Source: DASVLX01 sp035552275
GTDB lineage: Bacteria > Actinomycetota > Actinomycetes > Mycobacteriales > Pseudonocardiaceae
Direction: 5' to 3'
Length of the DNA stretch: 36,395 nucleotides
Assembly: GCA_035552275.1 (NCBI GenBank)
Contig: DASZLR010000199.1
Location: 1-36,395 of the forward strand
The notes under the pieces are model-generated. The model made no database searches and was not told the origin of the DNA. It was given only the letters and a program-made list of their open reading frames with translations. The position numbers and the translations under genes are program-made. Each line of letters begins with the position of its first letter. Within the stretch, counting starts at the first letter, position 1. Of the stretch, positions 1 through 10,389 are shown one piece after another.

Positions 1-250
1 GCCGCGTTTGGCGCGGAAGGCCGTCGGGCCGTTGCGCACGCCCATTGTCAGGGCGGTGCGCGCCCAGGACCGCGTCGGGTCGGGCTCGCGGCCGGCACCG
101 AGACGGTGCAGCTGGTCGGTGTGCCACGACAGGTCGAGGGCTGCCATCGCGGTGGTCGTGCGGAAGCCACCAGTGACGGCGATCGGGACGTCGCCGGCGA
201 TCTCGCGCGGCTGCCAGACCCAGGACCGGCCAGCTGGCGCGAGCTCGACA
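1..250 (-). pseudogene. Possible remnant of an NADH:flavin oxidoreductase, running off the left edge
   Basis: On the minus strand one frame stays open from about position 330 to the left edge. From about 250 it reads like protein: it contains PIAVTGGFRTTTAM, then WHTDQLHRLGAG and a basic stretch ending FRAKRG. The VTGGFR motif fits the phosphate-binding end of the FMN TIM barrel in old-yellow-enzyme type oxidoreductases. I see no ATG, GTG or TTG in this frame upstream of that segment. The usual residues after the barrel motif (around LGRP) are missing, as if deleted. I read it as a 5'-truncated, internally deleted gene, but the match rests on short motifs. It could instead be the 3' end of a different gene lying to the left. 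Confidence 0.33.
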
Positions 251-333
251 CCGTGATGGCGTCGACAGCGCCGTGTTAGGGCGCCCAGCGCCCGAACACG
301 CGGGGGACCGGGGGTTGCCCCCGGAAATTACGA

Positions 334-377
334 CGGCCGACCCGGCGAAGATGCGGAGCATCGAGCAGGGTCGGCCG
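334..377 (-). terminator. Nested hairpin downstream of tRNA-Leu
   Basis: CGGCCGACCC (334-343) and GGGTCGGCCG (368-377) form a perfect 10-bp stem. The loop holds a second stem, GATGC/GCATC (350-354/358-362). The structure begins 8 bases past the 3' end of tRNA-Leu in its direction of transcription. A further 7-bp GC hairpin lies at 308-324. No U-tract follows, which is common for actinobacterial terminators. It probably ends the tRNA transcript. Confidence 0.6.
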
Positions 378-384
378 GAGGTCG

Positions 385-467
385 TGGGCGAGGAGGGAGT
401 TGAACCCTCACGTCCTTTCGGACACACGGACCTGAACCGTGCGCGTCTGCCATTCCGCCACTCGCCC
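385..467 (-). tRNA. leuT: tRNA-Leu, anticodon CAG
   Basis: Read on the minus strand, the gene starts with acceptor strand GGGCGAG (461-467) and ends CTCGCCC plus discriminator A (385-392), giving seven acceptor pairs. The anticodon stem CACGG/CCGTG encloses loop TTCAGGT, with CAG at 432-434. A long variable arm (TGTCCGAAAGGACG) marks a class II tRNA. The T arm is GAGGG-TTCAACT-CCCTC. CCA is not encoded. In M. tuberculosis leuT also sits next to fhaA, so the position agrees with the identity. Confidence 0.95.
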
Positions 468-568
468 TCAGTGACGGAGCGAGCCTAGCACGGTGTCACC
501 AGCGGTTTGCACGATGCCTGTGTCACCGGTCGTCACCACCGATACGATCGAGGATGGTAGAGCCGTGT

Positions 569-584
569 GGAGGGATGAACCGTG
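569..584 (+). promoter_or_regulatory. Shine-Dalgarno site fixing the GTG start of fhaA
   Basis: GGAGGG at 569-574 lies 7 bases ahead of GTG 582, which decides the start over other in-frame codons. A TACGAT hexamer at 543-548 is a possible -10 element, but I see no convincing -35. Confidence 0.6.
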
Positions 585-1751
585 GGCCTCGTGCAGCGCT
601 TCGAACGAAGACTCGAAGGCATGGTGGGGAACTCCTTCGCACGGGTGTTCGGCGGCAATGTGGTGCCACAGGAAGTGGCGCAGGCGCTGCAACGTGAAGG
701 TGAGTCCAATGTCCGTGAGCTCGCCGGCGGACGCCGGCTGGCGCCAAACCGGTACACGGTGTTGCTTGGGCCGGCCGACCATGACAAGTTGGCCGGTGAT
801 GAACGAGACGAACAGCAGATCAGTCAGCTGCTCGCGGACTGCGTCGCGGACCATCTCACCGAGCACGGCTGGGAGACCTACGGCGACGTCGTAGTCTTTG
901 TGCAGCGTTCCGACGCGCTGCACACCGGACAACTCCGAATCAGCTCGTCCGTCGACCCCGACGCACGCCGACGGTCAGCACCACCTCGTAACACAGGAGA
1001 CCGATCAATGAGCCAGCCTCCCGGCTACGGCCAACACCCCCAGGGTGACCCGTACGCGCAGCAGGGTTACGGACAACAGGGCCAGTACGGGTCCGACCCG
1101 AACTATGGCCAGCCCGGCTACGGCCAGCAGGGCCAGCCAGGCCAGCAGGGCCAGCCCGGCTATGACCAGCAGGGTTATGGCCAGGGCGGATACGAACAGG
1201 GCTACGGCCAGGGCGGCGGCGGTTACGACCAGCCCGGCTACGGCCAAGGCGGCGGTTACGGCCAAGGCGGCGGCGGTTACGACCAGCCGGGCTACGGCCA
1301 GGGCGGCGGCTATGACCAGGGTTATGGCCAGGGCGGTGCCGGTTACGACCAGGGCTACGGCCAGCAGGGCTATGACCAGCAGCAGGGTTACGGCCAGCAG
1401 GGCGGCTACCCGCAGGACGCGCAGGGCTACGCCCCGCCGGCCGTGCAGACCGGCCCGCGCCAGCTGACCGCCAGCCTGCAGCTGGACGACGGCTCCAACC
1501 GCAGCTACCAGCTCAAGCAGGGTGGCAACGTGGTCGGCCGCGGCCAGGACGCCGACTTCCGGCTGCCGGACACCGGCGTGTCCCGCCGGCACCTGGAGAT
1601 CACCTGGGACGGCCAGAGCGCCATGCTCGCCGATCTCGGTTCGACGAATGGCTCCACGGTGAACGCCCAGCCAGTGCAGAATTGGCAGCTGGCGGACGGC
1701 GACATCATCCGTATCGGCCACTCTTCACTGGTGTTCCGCAGCCAGGGCTGA
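582..1751 (+). CDS. fhaA: FhaA: DUF3662 and FHA domain protein
   Basis: This is a 389-residue cytoplasmic adaptor that binds phosphothreonine on targets of the PknA/PknB kinases. In mycobacteria FhaA works in polar peptidoglycan synthesis with PbpA, MviN and RodA. Residues 1-125 match the N-terminal DUF3662 domain (starting GLVQRFERRLEGMVG). Residues about 146-290 are a low-complexity Gly/Tyr/Gln repeat. Residues about 300-389 are an FHA domain with RGQDADFRLPDTGVSRRH and DLGSTNGSTV, including the Arg, Ser-Arg-Arg-His and Asn residues that contact pThr. It heads the conserved block, but a hairpin and about 195 untranslated bases separate it from fhaB, so it may be its own transcript. The repeat linker is longer than in the M. 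tuberculosis protein as I recall it. Confidence 0.96.
   Translation: MGLVQRFERRLEGMVGNSFARVFGGNVVPQEVAQALQREGESNVRELAGGRRLAPNRYTVLLGPADHDKLAGDERDEQQISQLLADCVADHLTEHGWETYGDVVVFVQRSDALHTGQLRISSSVDPDARRRSAPPRNTGDRSMSQPPGYGQHPQGDPYAQQGYGQQGQYGSDPNYGQPGYGQQGQPGQQGQPGYDQQGYGQGGYEQGYGQGGGGYDQPGYGQGGGYGQGGGGYDQPGYGQGGGYDQGYGQGGAGYDQGYGQQGYDQQQGYGQQGGYPQDAQGYAPPAVQTGPRQLTASLQLDDGSNRSYQLKQGGNVVGRGQDADFRLPDTGVSRRHLEITWDGQSAMLADLGSTNGSTVNAQPVQNWQLADGDIIRIGHSSLVFRSQG
1020..1440 (+). repeat. Degenerate GYGQ/YDQ coding repeat in the fhaA linker
   Basis: The DNA repeats variants of ggctacggccag and ggttacgaccag, encoding about 140 residues of GYGQQG, GYDQ and GGYGQGG units. Unit lengths vary and the frame is kept throughout, so it is a protein repeat and not a CRISPR or satellite. 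Tyr/Gln/Gly low-complexity chains of this kind are typical of disordered, self-associating linkers. Confidence 0.9.
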
Positions 1752-1825
1752 CTGGACGGGCGGCCGAGCGGGCTGGTCGACTCGCCGCACGGGCTGCCGC
1801 GCGCCGTGTGCTGGCACTGTGCTAG

Positions 1826-1854
1826 CAAGCACGCCGTGCCAACAAGCACGCCGT
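1826..1854 (+). repeat. Two 12-bp direct repeats between fhaA and fhaB
   Basis: CAAGCACGCCGT occurs at 1826-1837 and again at 1843-1854, a 17-bp period. It lies in the noncoding gap ahead of fhaB and could be a regulator binding site. The function is not known. Confidence 0.55.
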
Positions 1855-1879
1855 ACGCACGGTGTGTGGGTGACCCCTG

Positions 1880-1904
1880 GACACCGGCCCACCGGGCCGG
1901 TGTC
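1880..1904 (+). terminator. GC hairpin between fhaA and fhaB
   Basis: GACACCGGCCC (1880-1890), loop ACC, and GGGCCGGTGTC (1894-1904) form a perfect 11-bp stem. It sits 129 bases after the fhaA stop and 43 bases before the fhaB start, with no T-run. It could terminate or attenuate read-through from fhaA into the kinase operon. Confidence 0.5.
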
Positions 1905-1947
1905 TACTTGCAGCGATCACAGCGACCAGGCGGGAGCGGACACAACG

Positions 1948-2402
1948 GTGCCAGAGCTGGTGATGCAGCTGACCAGAGCAGGGTTTCTCGCCCTGCTCTG
2001 GTTGTTCGTGCTGTTCGCCCTGCGGGTCGTCCGCTCCGACCTGTACGCCGCGTCCGGCGTTCGGGTCGCGATGCCGGGATTCCGGCGCGCCCAGGGCGGG
2101 AAGAACCGAGGGAAGGCGGCCAGACAGTTGGTGGTCACGCACGGCGCGCTGGCCGGAACCCGCATCTCGCTGGACGGCCGGCCGATCCTGATCGGCCGCG
2201 CCGACGACTCCACCCTGGTGCTCGATGACGACTACGCATCGACCAGGCACGCGAGAGTGTCACTCCGGGGGACGGACTGGTACGTGGAGGATCTAGGCTC
2301 CACCAACGGCACTTACCTCGACCGGGCCAAGGTCACGGCACCCCTCCGCGTCCCGCTCGGCGTTCCGATCCGCATCGGCAAGACGGTGATCGAGCTGCGC
2401 TC

Positions 2403-2406
<4 letters not shown>
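1948..2406 (+). CDS. fhaB: FhaB (FipA): membrane-anchored FHA protein
   Basis: A protein of 152 residues. The GTG start at 1948 gives VPELVMQLTRAGFLALLW, which closely matches the N-terminus of the M. tuberculosis protein, and GGGAGCGGA lies just upstream. One membrane segment (about residues 8-28) is followed by a basic linker and a C-terminal FHA domain with GRADDSTLVLDDDYASTRHA, VEDLGSTNGTYLDR and a GKTVIELR end. FhaB is phosphorylated by PknA/PknB and recruits division proteins, including FtsZ-FtsQ coupling under stress in mycobacteria. Its last four bases overlap the pstP start (ATGA), so the two are translationally coupled. Confidence 0.95.
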
Positions 2407-3871
<1,465 letters not shown>

Positions 3872-3872
<1 letters not shown>

Positions 3873-5347
3873 TGAGCGCGCCGGTCCCGGACGGGGCGGG
3901 CGGTTCGGCCGGTTCAGCCGTGAGTCCGGCCGCCCAGCCGGATCGGCCGCCGGGCACCCCGACCCGCCGGGGCACCGAACTGGTGCTGCTGGCGTTCGCC
4001 TCGGTGCTGGTCACCGCCGCGCTGGTGTTGGTGGAGGCGAACCAGGAACAGCAGTTGACGATGCAGATCGTCTACTATGGACTGTCATATCTGGCGTTGT
4101 TCGGCGGCGCGCACATCGCGGTCCGCCGCTGGGCGCCGTACGCCGATCCGATCATGCTGCCGTGTGTCGCGCTGCTCAACGGCATCGGCCTGGTGATGAT
4201 CCACCGGCTGGACCTGGCCTACGCCGCCAGCGCCGCCCAGGCCGGCCACACCTACACCGCCGAGGCGCCCAAGCAGATGCTGTGGACCACCGTCGGCCTG
4301 GTGATGTTCGTGCTGGTGCTGGCCTTCGTCAAGGACCACCGCACGCTGTCGAGGTACGGCTACACGTTCGGTCTGGTCGGCGTGGCCGCGTTCCTGCTGC
4401 CCGGCCTGCTGCCCAGCAGCCTGTCGGCGATCAACGGCGCCAAGGTCTGGCTGCTGGTCGGCCCGTTCTCGCTGCAACCCGGCGAGTTCGCCAAGATCCT
4501 GCTGATCATCTTCTTCGCGGCGTTCCTGGTCGCCAAACGGGATCTGTTCATGGCCGCCGGGCGGACCTTCGCCGGCATCGAGTGGCCGCGACCGCGTGAC
4601 CTCGGGCCGCTGGTGCTGGCGCTGGCCATCTCGGTCGGCGCGCTGGCCCTGGAGAAGGACCTCGGCAACTCGCTGCTGATCTTCGGCATCGTGCTGGTGA
4701 TGGTCTACGTGGCCACCGAGCGGGCGGCCTGGATCATCATCGGGCTGGTGCCGTTCATCGGCTCCTGTGTGCTGGCCTACAAGATGTTCACCCACGTGCA
4801 GCAGCGGGTGGCGAACTGGATCGACCCGTTCACCCACTACGCCACCACCGGCTACCAGCTGTCCCAGGCGCTGTTCGGGCTGGGCACCGGCGGCATCTTC
4901 GGCACCGGCCTGGGCGCCGGCCGGCCGTCGCTGGTGCCGGAGGCCAACTCCGACTTCATCATCTCCTCGATCGGCGAGGAACTGGGGCTGCTGGGCCTGT
5001 TCGCGGTGCTGGTGCTGTACATGCTGCTCGCGATGCGCGGGCTGCGCGGCGCGGTCGCGGTGCGCGACACGTTCGGCAAGCTGCTCGGCGGCGGACTGGC
5101 GTTCTCCTTGCTGTGGCAGGTGTTCGTGGTCGTCGGCGGGGTCACCAAGCTGATCCCGGAGACCGGGCTGACCTCACCATGGCTGTCCGCCGGCGGCTCG
5201 TCGGTGATGGCCAACTACCTCCTGCTGGCGCTGTTGCTGCGCATCTCGGACACCGCCCGGAAGCCGCGCGCCGGCACCAGCCGGCCGAAGCTGCCGGACC
5301 AGCCCATCGCCGAGGCGAGCACCGTCCTGGTGGAGCGTCCGTCATGA
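3872..5347 (+). CDS. rodA: RodA/FtsW-family SEDS peptidoglycan glycosyltransferase
   Basis: A 491-residue polytopic membrane protein. SEDS proteins polymerise glycan strands from lipid II and pair with a class B penicillin-binding protein, here the adjacent PbpA. After a short proline-rich cytoplasmic N-terminus there are about a dozen hydrophobic segments from residue 33. SEDS signatures are visible: LQPGEFAKI, ALEKDLGNSLL, the long extracellular loop with WIDPFTHYATTGYQLSQALF, and SDFIISSIGEELGLLG. It starts one base inside the pstP stop and its stop overlaps the pbpA ATG (ATGA), so phosphatase, polymerase and transpeptidase are coupled. A rodA name fits the locus, although the FtsW/RodA split is by position. 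Confidence 0.95.
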
Positions 5348-6843
5348 ACAAGCCACTGCGCCGGGTCGGCCTGGCAATGATGCTCATGGTCGTGTTGTTG
5401 CTGGCCAACGACATGTACGTGCAAGTGGTCCAGGCCAGCAGCCTGAGCACCAACACCAGCAACTCGCGCCGGCTGCTCAACGAGTACTCCACCCAGCGCG
5501 GCCTGATCCTGTCCTCGGACATGCAGACCCTGGTCACCTCGACGCCGACCAACGACACCTACAAGTTCCTTCGCCAGTACGCCAACGGCCCGGCCTATGC
5601 CGACGTCACCGGCTACTACTCGCTGGCCTACGGAGCGGGCGGCATGGAGGACGCGATGAACGGCGTCCTCAACGGCACCGACGACCGGCTGTTCGTCCGC
5701 CGGCTGTCCGACCTGATCACCGGCCGCAACCCGCAGGGCGGCGACGTCCAGCTGACCATCAATCCGAAGATCCAGCTCGCCGGCTACAACACGTTGGTGC
5801 AGAACGGGTTCACCGGCGCGGCGGTGGCCATCCAGCCCTCCACCGGGCAGATCCTGGGGATGGTCAGCACCCCGTCCTACGACCCGAACGGGCTGGCCGC
5901 GCACGACAACGCCACCCAGACCAACACCTGGAAGGCCGCCACCACCGGCGCCCCGGCCGGCCTGATGGACCAGCCGATCGCCGCCGCGTACCAACCCGGC
6001 TCGACGTTCAAGCTGGTGGTCGCCTCGGCCGCGCTGTCCAACAACACCGACGACGAGAACACCCCGAACCTGCCGTCCAGCGGCACCATCCCACTGCCCC
6101 AGACGTCGACCACGCTGTCCAACTACAACAACGAGACCTGCCCGGACGGCGTGAACGGCCAGGTCTCGATGAAGACCGCGATCGCGTACTCCTGCAACAC
6201 CGCGTTCGCCACGCTGGCCGGCAAGGTCGGCGAATCGGCGCTGGCCGCGCAGGCCGCCAAGTTCGGCTTCGGACAGAACCTGTCCATTCCGCTGGGCGTG
6301 GCCACCTCGTGCGTCGGACCGGCGGCCGGCGGGAACTGCCTGAACATCCCCAACGGCACGCCCGGCCTGTACCAGAGCGGCATCGGCCAGCTCGACGTGC
6401 AGGAGACGCCGCTGCAGAACGCGCTGATCGCGGCCACCATCGCCAACGGCGGCACCGAGATGTACCCGCAGCTGGTCAAGGGAATCCTCGGCTCCGACCT
6501 GTCCACCGTGCAGGGCTTCACCCCGCAGGTGATGAACAGCAACGTCATCTCCAGCCAGACGGCGGCCACGATCACCGACATGATGCTGGACGCCGAGACG
6601 CATTCCGGCACGGCCAACAAGAATCCGGCGATCCAGATCGCGGCCAAGACCGGCACCGCCGAGCACGGCCCCGACCCCAAGCACGTCCAGCCCTACGGCT
6701 GGTACGTCGCGTTCGCGCCGAACAACGACATCGCGGTGGCCGTGGTGGTCACCTCCGGCGGGTCGTACGACCTGGCGACGGTCGGCGCGAAGGTGGCCGG
6801 CCCGGTCGGCCGAGCGATGATCAACGCGTCGGTCGGGGGATGA
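5344..6843 (+). CDS. pbpA: PbpA: class B penicillin-binding protein
   Basis: A protein of 499 residues. ATG 5344 gives MNKPLRRVGLAMMLMVVLLL, a short cytoplasmic start followed by a single membrane anchor; a longer in-frame extension upstream lies inside rodA and is not used. The periplasmic part has a dimerisation-type domain (about 30-150) and a transpeptidase domain (about 155-499). Its serine motif is GSTFK (active Ser in STFK), the second is SCN (YSCNTAF), and the third is KTG (AAKTGTAEHG). It cross-links peptidoglycan made with RodA. In mycobacteria PbpA is a PknB substrate needed for septation. The pknA start lies 13 bases downstream. Confidence 0.97.
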   Translation: MNKPLRRVGLAMMLMVVLLLANDMYVQVVQASSLSTNTSNSRRLLNEYSTQRGLILSSDMQTLVTSTPTNDTYKFLRQYANGPAYADVTGYYSLAYGAGGMEDAMNGVLNGTDDRLFVRRLSDLITGRNPQGGDVQLTINPKIQLAGYNTLVQNGFTGAAVAIQPSTGQILGMVSTPSYDPNGLAAHDNATQTNTWKAATTGAPAGLMDQPIAAAYQPGSTFKLVVASAALSNNTDDENTPNLPSSGTIPLPQTSTTLSNYNNETCPDGVNGQVSMKTAIAYSCNTAFATLAGKVGESALAAQAAKFGFGQNLSIPLGVATSCVGPAAGGNCLNIPNGTPGLYQSGIGQLDVQETPLQNALIAATIANGGTEMYPQLVKGILGSDLSTVQGFTPQVMNSNVISSQTAATITDMMLDAETHSGTANKNPAIQIAAKTGTAEHGPDPKHVQPYGWYVAFAPNNDIAVAVVVTSGGSYDLATVGAKVAGPVGRAMINASVGG

Positions 6844-6856
6844 CGGTGGTGCTGCG

Positions 6857-8278
6857 ATGCTGAGTTCGGGGCAGTTGCTGGCCCAGCGGTACCGGCTCAC
6901 CCGCCGGATCGCGGTGGGCGGCATGGGCGAGGTCTGGGAGGGCGCGGACACCAGGCTGGACCGCAAGGTCGCGGTCAAGGTGCTCAAGCCGGAGCTGTGC
7001 GGCAACGCCGAGTTCCTGCACCGGTTCCGCGCCGAGGCCAGGACCACCGCCTCGCTGAACCACCCCGGCATCGCGGCCACCCACGACTACGGCGAGACCG
7101 CGTCCACCCCGGACGGCCCGGAGGACACCGCCTATCTGGTGATGGAACTGGTCGAGGGCGAGCCGCTGTCGGCGATCCTGGCCAGGGTCGGCCGGCTGCC
7201 CGCCGACACCACGCTCAACGTGCTGGAACAGGCCGGCAACGCGTTGCAGGCGGCGCACGAGCGCGGTTACGTGCACCGGGACGTCAAGCCGGGCAACATC
7301 ATGGTGAGCACGGCGGCGGACGGCGCCGTCACCGTGAAGCTCACCGATTTCGGCATCGCCAAGGCCGCCGACTCGGTGCCGGTCACCCGGTCCGGGATGG
7401 TGATGGGCACCGCGCACTACATCGCGCCGGAGCAGGCCGTCGGCCAGGAGGCCGAGCCGGGCAGCGACGTGTACTCGCTGGCCGTGGTCGGCTACGAGTG
7501 TCTGGTCGGCCATCGCCCGTTCCTCAACGAGAACGCGGTGACGGTGGCCATGATGCACATCCGCGACGTGCCGCCGCCGCTGCCGTCTGACGTGCCGCCG
7601 GGCATCCGGGCGCTGATCGAGGCGACCATGACCAAGGACCCCCGGCAGCGGTATGCCAGCGGCGGCGAGTTCGCCGCCGCGGCGGCCGCGGTGCGGGCAG
7701 GCCGGCCGCTGCCCACCCCGTCGGGTCTCATCCCGGCCGGCCCAGTTGTCCCAGTCGGCTCGGCTGGCTCGGCTGGCCAGGCAATGCCCTTGACTCCGCC
7801 CTTGACTCCCGGCCCACCAGCACCAGCTTCAGCACCCATGCTCGCGCCCACCCCCGCGTCCGGGTCCGCACCCCTGCCGCCGATCCCGGCACCGGCGATC
7901 CCGGCGCAGGCGTCGGCCGGTTCGGTCGCGGAGCCCAGCACCGGCCCGCTGCTGCTGCCGACTCCGCCACTGACACCACTGCCACCGACACCACTGCCAC
8001 CAACGGCTCCGCCACCGACAGCTCCGCCGACACCACTGCCGTTCAGCACCCACCCGCCACGCCGCAACACCTGGCTGCCACTGGTCCTGCTGACCGCACT
8101 GGTGCTCACCGGCCTGCTGGTGTGGCTGGTCATCGCGCTGGTCAACAGTGGCAGCGCGGGCGGCGGGCGCCTCCAGCACCATCCGCTCGGCATCGGCGGC
8201 GGAAAGTCCACATATACGTTCCGCGCCGGCAGCACGCATCCCGGCGACCAACCCGTCACACTATGGACCCAGGCATGA
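6857..8278 (+). CDS. pknA: PknA: receptor-like Ser/Thr protein kinase without PASTA domains
   Basis: A 473-residue transmembrane kinase. The kinase domain occupies about residues 12-275: glycine loop AVGGMGEV (19-26), catalytic Lys41 (VAVKVL), HRDVKPGN (140-147, Asp142), DFG (164-166), activation loop ending GTAHYIAPEQ. Residues about 280-400 form a long Pro/Ala/Thr linker with many PPTPLPPT-like units. One membrane helix follows at about 405-427, and a short outer tail of about 45 residues. There are no PASTA repeats, as expected for PknA. In mycobacteria PknA phosphorylates cell-division and cell-wall proteins including FtsZ and Wag31. The proline linker looks longer than usual. Confidence 0.96.
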   Translation: MLSSGQLLAQRYRLTRRIAVGGMGEVWEGADTRLDRKVAVKVLKPELCGNAEFLHRFRAEARTTASLNHPGIAATHDYGETASTPDGPEDTAYLVMELVEGEPLSAILARVGRLPADTTLNVLEQAGNALQAAHERGYVHRDVKPGNIMVSTAADGAVTVKLTDFGIAKAADSVPVTRSGMVMGTAHYIAPEQAVGQEAEPGSDVYSLAVVGYECLVGHRPFLNENAVTVAMMHIRDVPPPLPSDVPPGIRALIEATMTKDPRQRYASGGEFAAAAAAVRAGRPLPTPSGLIPAGPVVPVGSAGSAGQAMPLTPPLTPGPPAPASAPMLAPTPASGSAPLPPIPAPAIPAQASAGSVAEPSTGPLLLPTPPLTPLPPTPLPPTAPPPTAPPTPLPFSTHPPRRNTWLPLVLLTALVLTGLLVWLVIALVNSGSAGGGRLQHHPLGIGGGKSTYTFRAGSTHPGDQPVTLWTQA

Positions 8279-8315
8279 TGTATCGAACGTCGACAAGAAG
8301 TTGGGCCACGTACCG

Positions 8316-10382
8316 ATGACCACTCAGCGACTGCTGTCGAACCGCTATGAGTTGGGCGGCGAGACGCTCGGTTATGGCGGCATGTCCGAGGTGCACCACG
8401 GCCGGGACGTGCGACTCGGCCGGGACGTGGCGGTCAAGATCCTGCGTGCCGACCTCGCCCGTGACCCGACGTTTCAGGAGCGGTTCCGCCGCGAGGCGCA
8501 GAACGCCGCCGCGCTGAACCACCCGGCCATCGTGGCCGTCTACGACACCGGCGAGACGCAGACCGAGTACGGCCCGCTGCCCTACATCGTGATGGAGTAC
8601 GTCGACGGGCGGACGCTGCGGGACATCGTGAAGACCGAGGGTCCGCTGCCCGGCAAGCGGGCCATGGAGGTCATGGCCGACGTGTCGGCGGCGCTGGACT
8701 TCAGCCACCGGCACGGCATCGTGCACCGGGATGTCAAGCCGGCCAACGTGATGATCACCAAGGCCGGCGCGGTCAAGGTGATGGACTTCGGCATCGCGCG
8801 GGCGGTCGCCGACGGCCAGGCGGCGGTGACCCAGACCGCGGCGGTGATCGGCACCGCCCAGTATCTGTCGCCCGAGCAGGCCCGCGGCGAGGCGGTGGAC
8901 GCGCGCAGCGATGTGTATGCCTCCGGCTGCGTGCTGTTCGAGCTGCTCACCGGCGAACCGCCGTTCACCGGTGACTCGCCGGTCGCGGTCGCGTACCAGC
9001 ACGTCCGGGAGGACCCGAAGCCGCCGTCATCGCTGAACCCGCAAGTGAATCCGGCGTTGGACGCGATCGTGCTCAAGGCGATGGCGAAGAATCCGGCGAA
9101 CCGCTACCAGTCGGCCGCCGAGATGCGCGGCGACCTGGTCCGGGTGCTGTCCGGCCAACGTCCGGTCGCGCCCGCGGTGATGACCGACGAGGTGCGCACC
9201 TCGGTGATGAACGCCGGCCGGACCGAGGTGATGGGCGGCCGGCATCGCCCCGGGCCGCCCGAGGACGACTACTACGACGACGGCTACGGGTCCGAGGAGG
9301 ACGAGCGGCGGGCGCGTCGCAAGCGCGGCTGGAAGATCGCCGGCATCGTGGCGCTGTGCGTCATCGCGGTGGTGTTGATCGGCTGGCTGGTCAGCCGGAT
9401 GTTCGGTAGCAACGGCAACAACGGCAGCGTGTCGGTGCCGAACGTGGTCGGGCAGCAGCAACAGATCGCCATCGCGACGCTGACGCAGGGTCCGTACGAC
9501 CTGAAGCCGAACATCGTGAGCATCGTGTGTCCGGCGACCGTGGGTGGCGTGGCACCGACCACGGCTCCGCAGCCGACGACCTGCTCTGATCCGAACTCGG
9601 TCGGCAAAGTCCTCGCCACCAACCCAACGGCCAGTACCAGCGTTCAGCCGGGCTCGGTGATCACCGTGGATGTGGGCGTGGCGCCGGGCACCACCACAGT
9701 GCCGAACGTTGTCGGGAAGTCGCAGCAGGACGCGACCAACACGCTCACCGGGGCCAAGCTGACCCTGGGGCCCGTCGTCACGCAGCCCACGGCGGACCCC
9801 AGCCAGTTCGGCAAGGTGCTGTCGCAGACGATCGCGGCCAACCTGACCGTGTCACAGGAAAGCCCGGTGGGCATCACGGTGGCCATCCCCTCGCCGCAGG
9901 AGACCGTGCCGGACGTGAGCAACCAGCCGGAGAGCCAGGCCAAGTCGACGCTGCAAGGGGATCCGTACCAGTTCAAGGTGTCCGTGCAGCAGATCGACAG
10001 CAGCCAGCAGTCCGGCACCGTGGTGAAGACGAACCCGGCCGCGAATGCCACGGCCTACCAGGGCGGCAACATCACCCTGTACGTGTCCAACGGCAGCCAG
10101 GTCCCGTTCACCATGCCCAGCATCATCGGCATGACCCAGGCTCAGGCTCAGGCAGCGTTGCAGTCCCAGGGCTGGGCCGGATCGTTCTCGGTCACCGATG
10201 AGCCGACCTTCAACCCGACGCAGGACGGCACCATCGGCGAACAGGATCAACAGCCTGGCCAGCAGGTCGCCAAGAACTCCACGATCAATATCCGGATCTA
10301 CAAGTTCGGCGGCGGCGGCGGTGGCAGCACAACCACGACCACCTCACCGACGTGCACCACCGCAGTGATCGGCGGCTGCTGA
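8316..10382 (+). CDS. pknB: PknB: PASTA-domain Ser/Thr protein kinase
   Basis: A protein of 688 residues. ATG 8316 gives MTTQRLLSNRYELGGETLGY, the usual PknB start; the in-frame region upstream lies within pknA. The kinase domain is at about 11-280: Lys41 (VAVKIL), HRDVKPAN (Asp139), DFG 157-159, and an activation loop VTQTAAVIGTAQYL whose Thr172 and Thr174 match the two autophosphorylated threonines of M. tuberculosis PknB. An acidic/basic juxtamembrane stretch precedes a membrane helix at about 340-361. Four PASTA repeats follow, opening with VPNVVG, VPNVVG, VPDVSN and MPSIIG; they bind muropeptides or lipid II outside the cell. The first PASTA repeat carries an insertion with two cysteines. 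The last gene of the operon, it ends at a strong terminator. Confidence 0.97.
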   Translation: MTTQRLLSNRYELGGETLGYGGMSEVHHGRDVRLGRDVAVKILRADLARDPTFQERFRREAQNAAALNHPAIVAVYDTGETQTEYGPLPYIVMEYVDGRTLRDIVKTEGPLPGKRAMEVMADVSAALDFSHRHGIVHRDVKPANVMITKAGAVKVMDFGIARAVADGQAAVTQTAAVIGTAQYLSPEQARGEAVDARSDVYASGCVLFELLTGEPPFTGDSPVAVAYQHVREDPKPPSSLNPQVNPALDAIVLKAMAKNPANRYQSAAEMRGDLVRVLSGQRPVAPAVMTDEVRTSVMNAGRTEVMGGRHRPGPPEDDYYDDGYGSEEDERRARRKRGWKIAGIVALCVIAVVLIGWLVSRMFGSNGNNGSVSVPNVVGQQQQIAIATLTQGPYDLKPNIVSIVCPATVGGVAPTTAPQPTTCSDPNSVGKVLATNPTASTSVQPGSVITVDVGVAPGTTTVPNVVGKSQQDATNTLTGAKLTLGPVVTQPTADPSQFGKVLSQTIAANLTVSQESPVGITVAIPSPQETVPDVSNQPESQAKSTLQGDPYQFKVSVQQIDSSQQSGTVVKTNPAANATAYQGGNITLYVSNGSQVPFTMPSIIGMTQAQAQAALQSQGWAGSFSVTDEPTFNPTQDGTIGEQDQQPGQQVAKNSTINIRIYKFGGGGGGSTTTTTSPTCTTAVIGGC

Positions 10383-10389
10383 CAAGCAG

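Noticed and set aside
1020..1440. CRISPR-like repetitive block
   Set aside because: Repeat units vary in length and sequence, keep one reading frame and have no unique spacers.
1005..1721. Minus-strand open frame of 238 codons rich in Leu/Val/Ala
   Set aside because: It is the complement of the GYGQ coding repeat of fhaA; the FHA domain on the plus strand is decisive.
5215..7080. Minus-strand open frame of about 620 codons
   Set aside because: It covers pbpA and the start of pknA in the opposite sense and has no recognisable domain.
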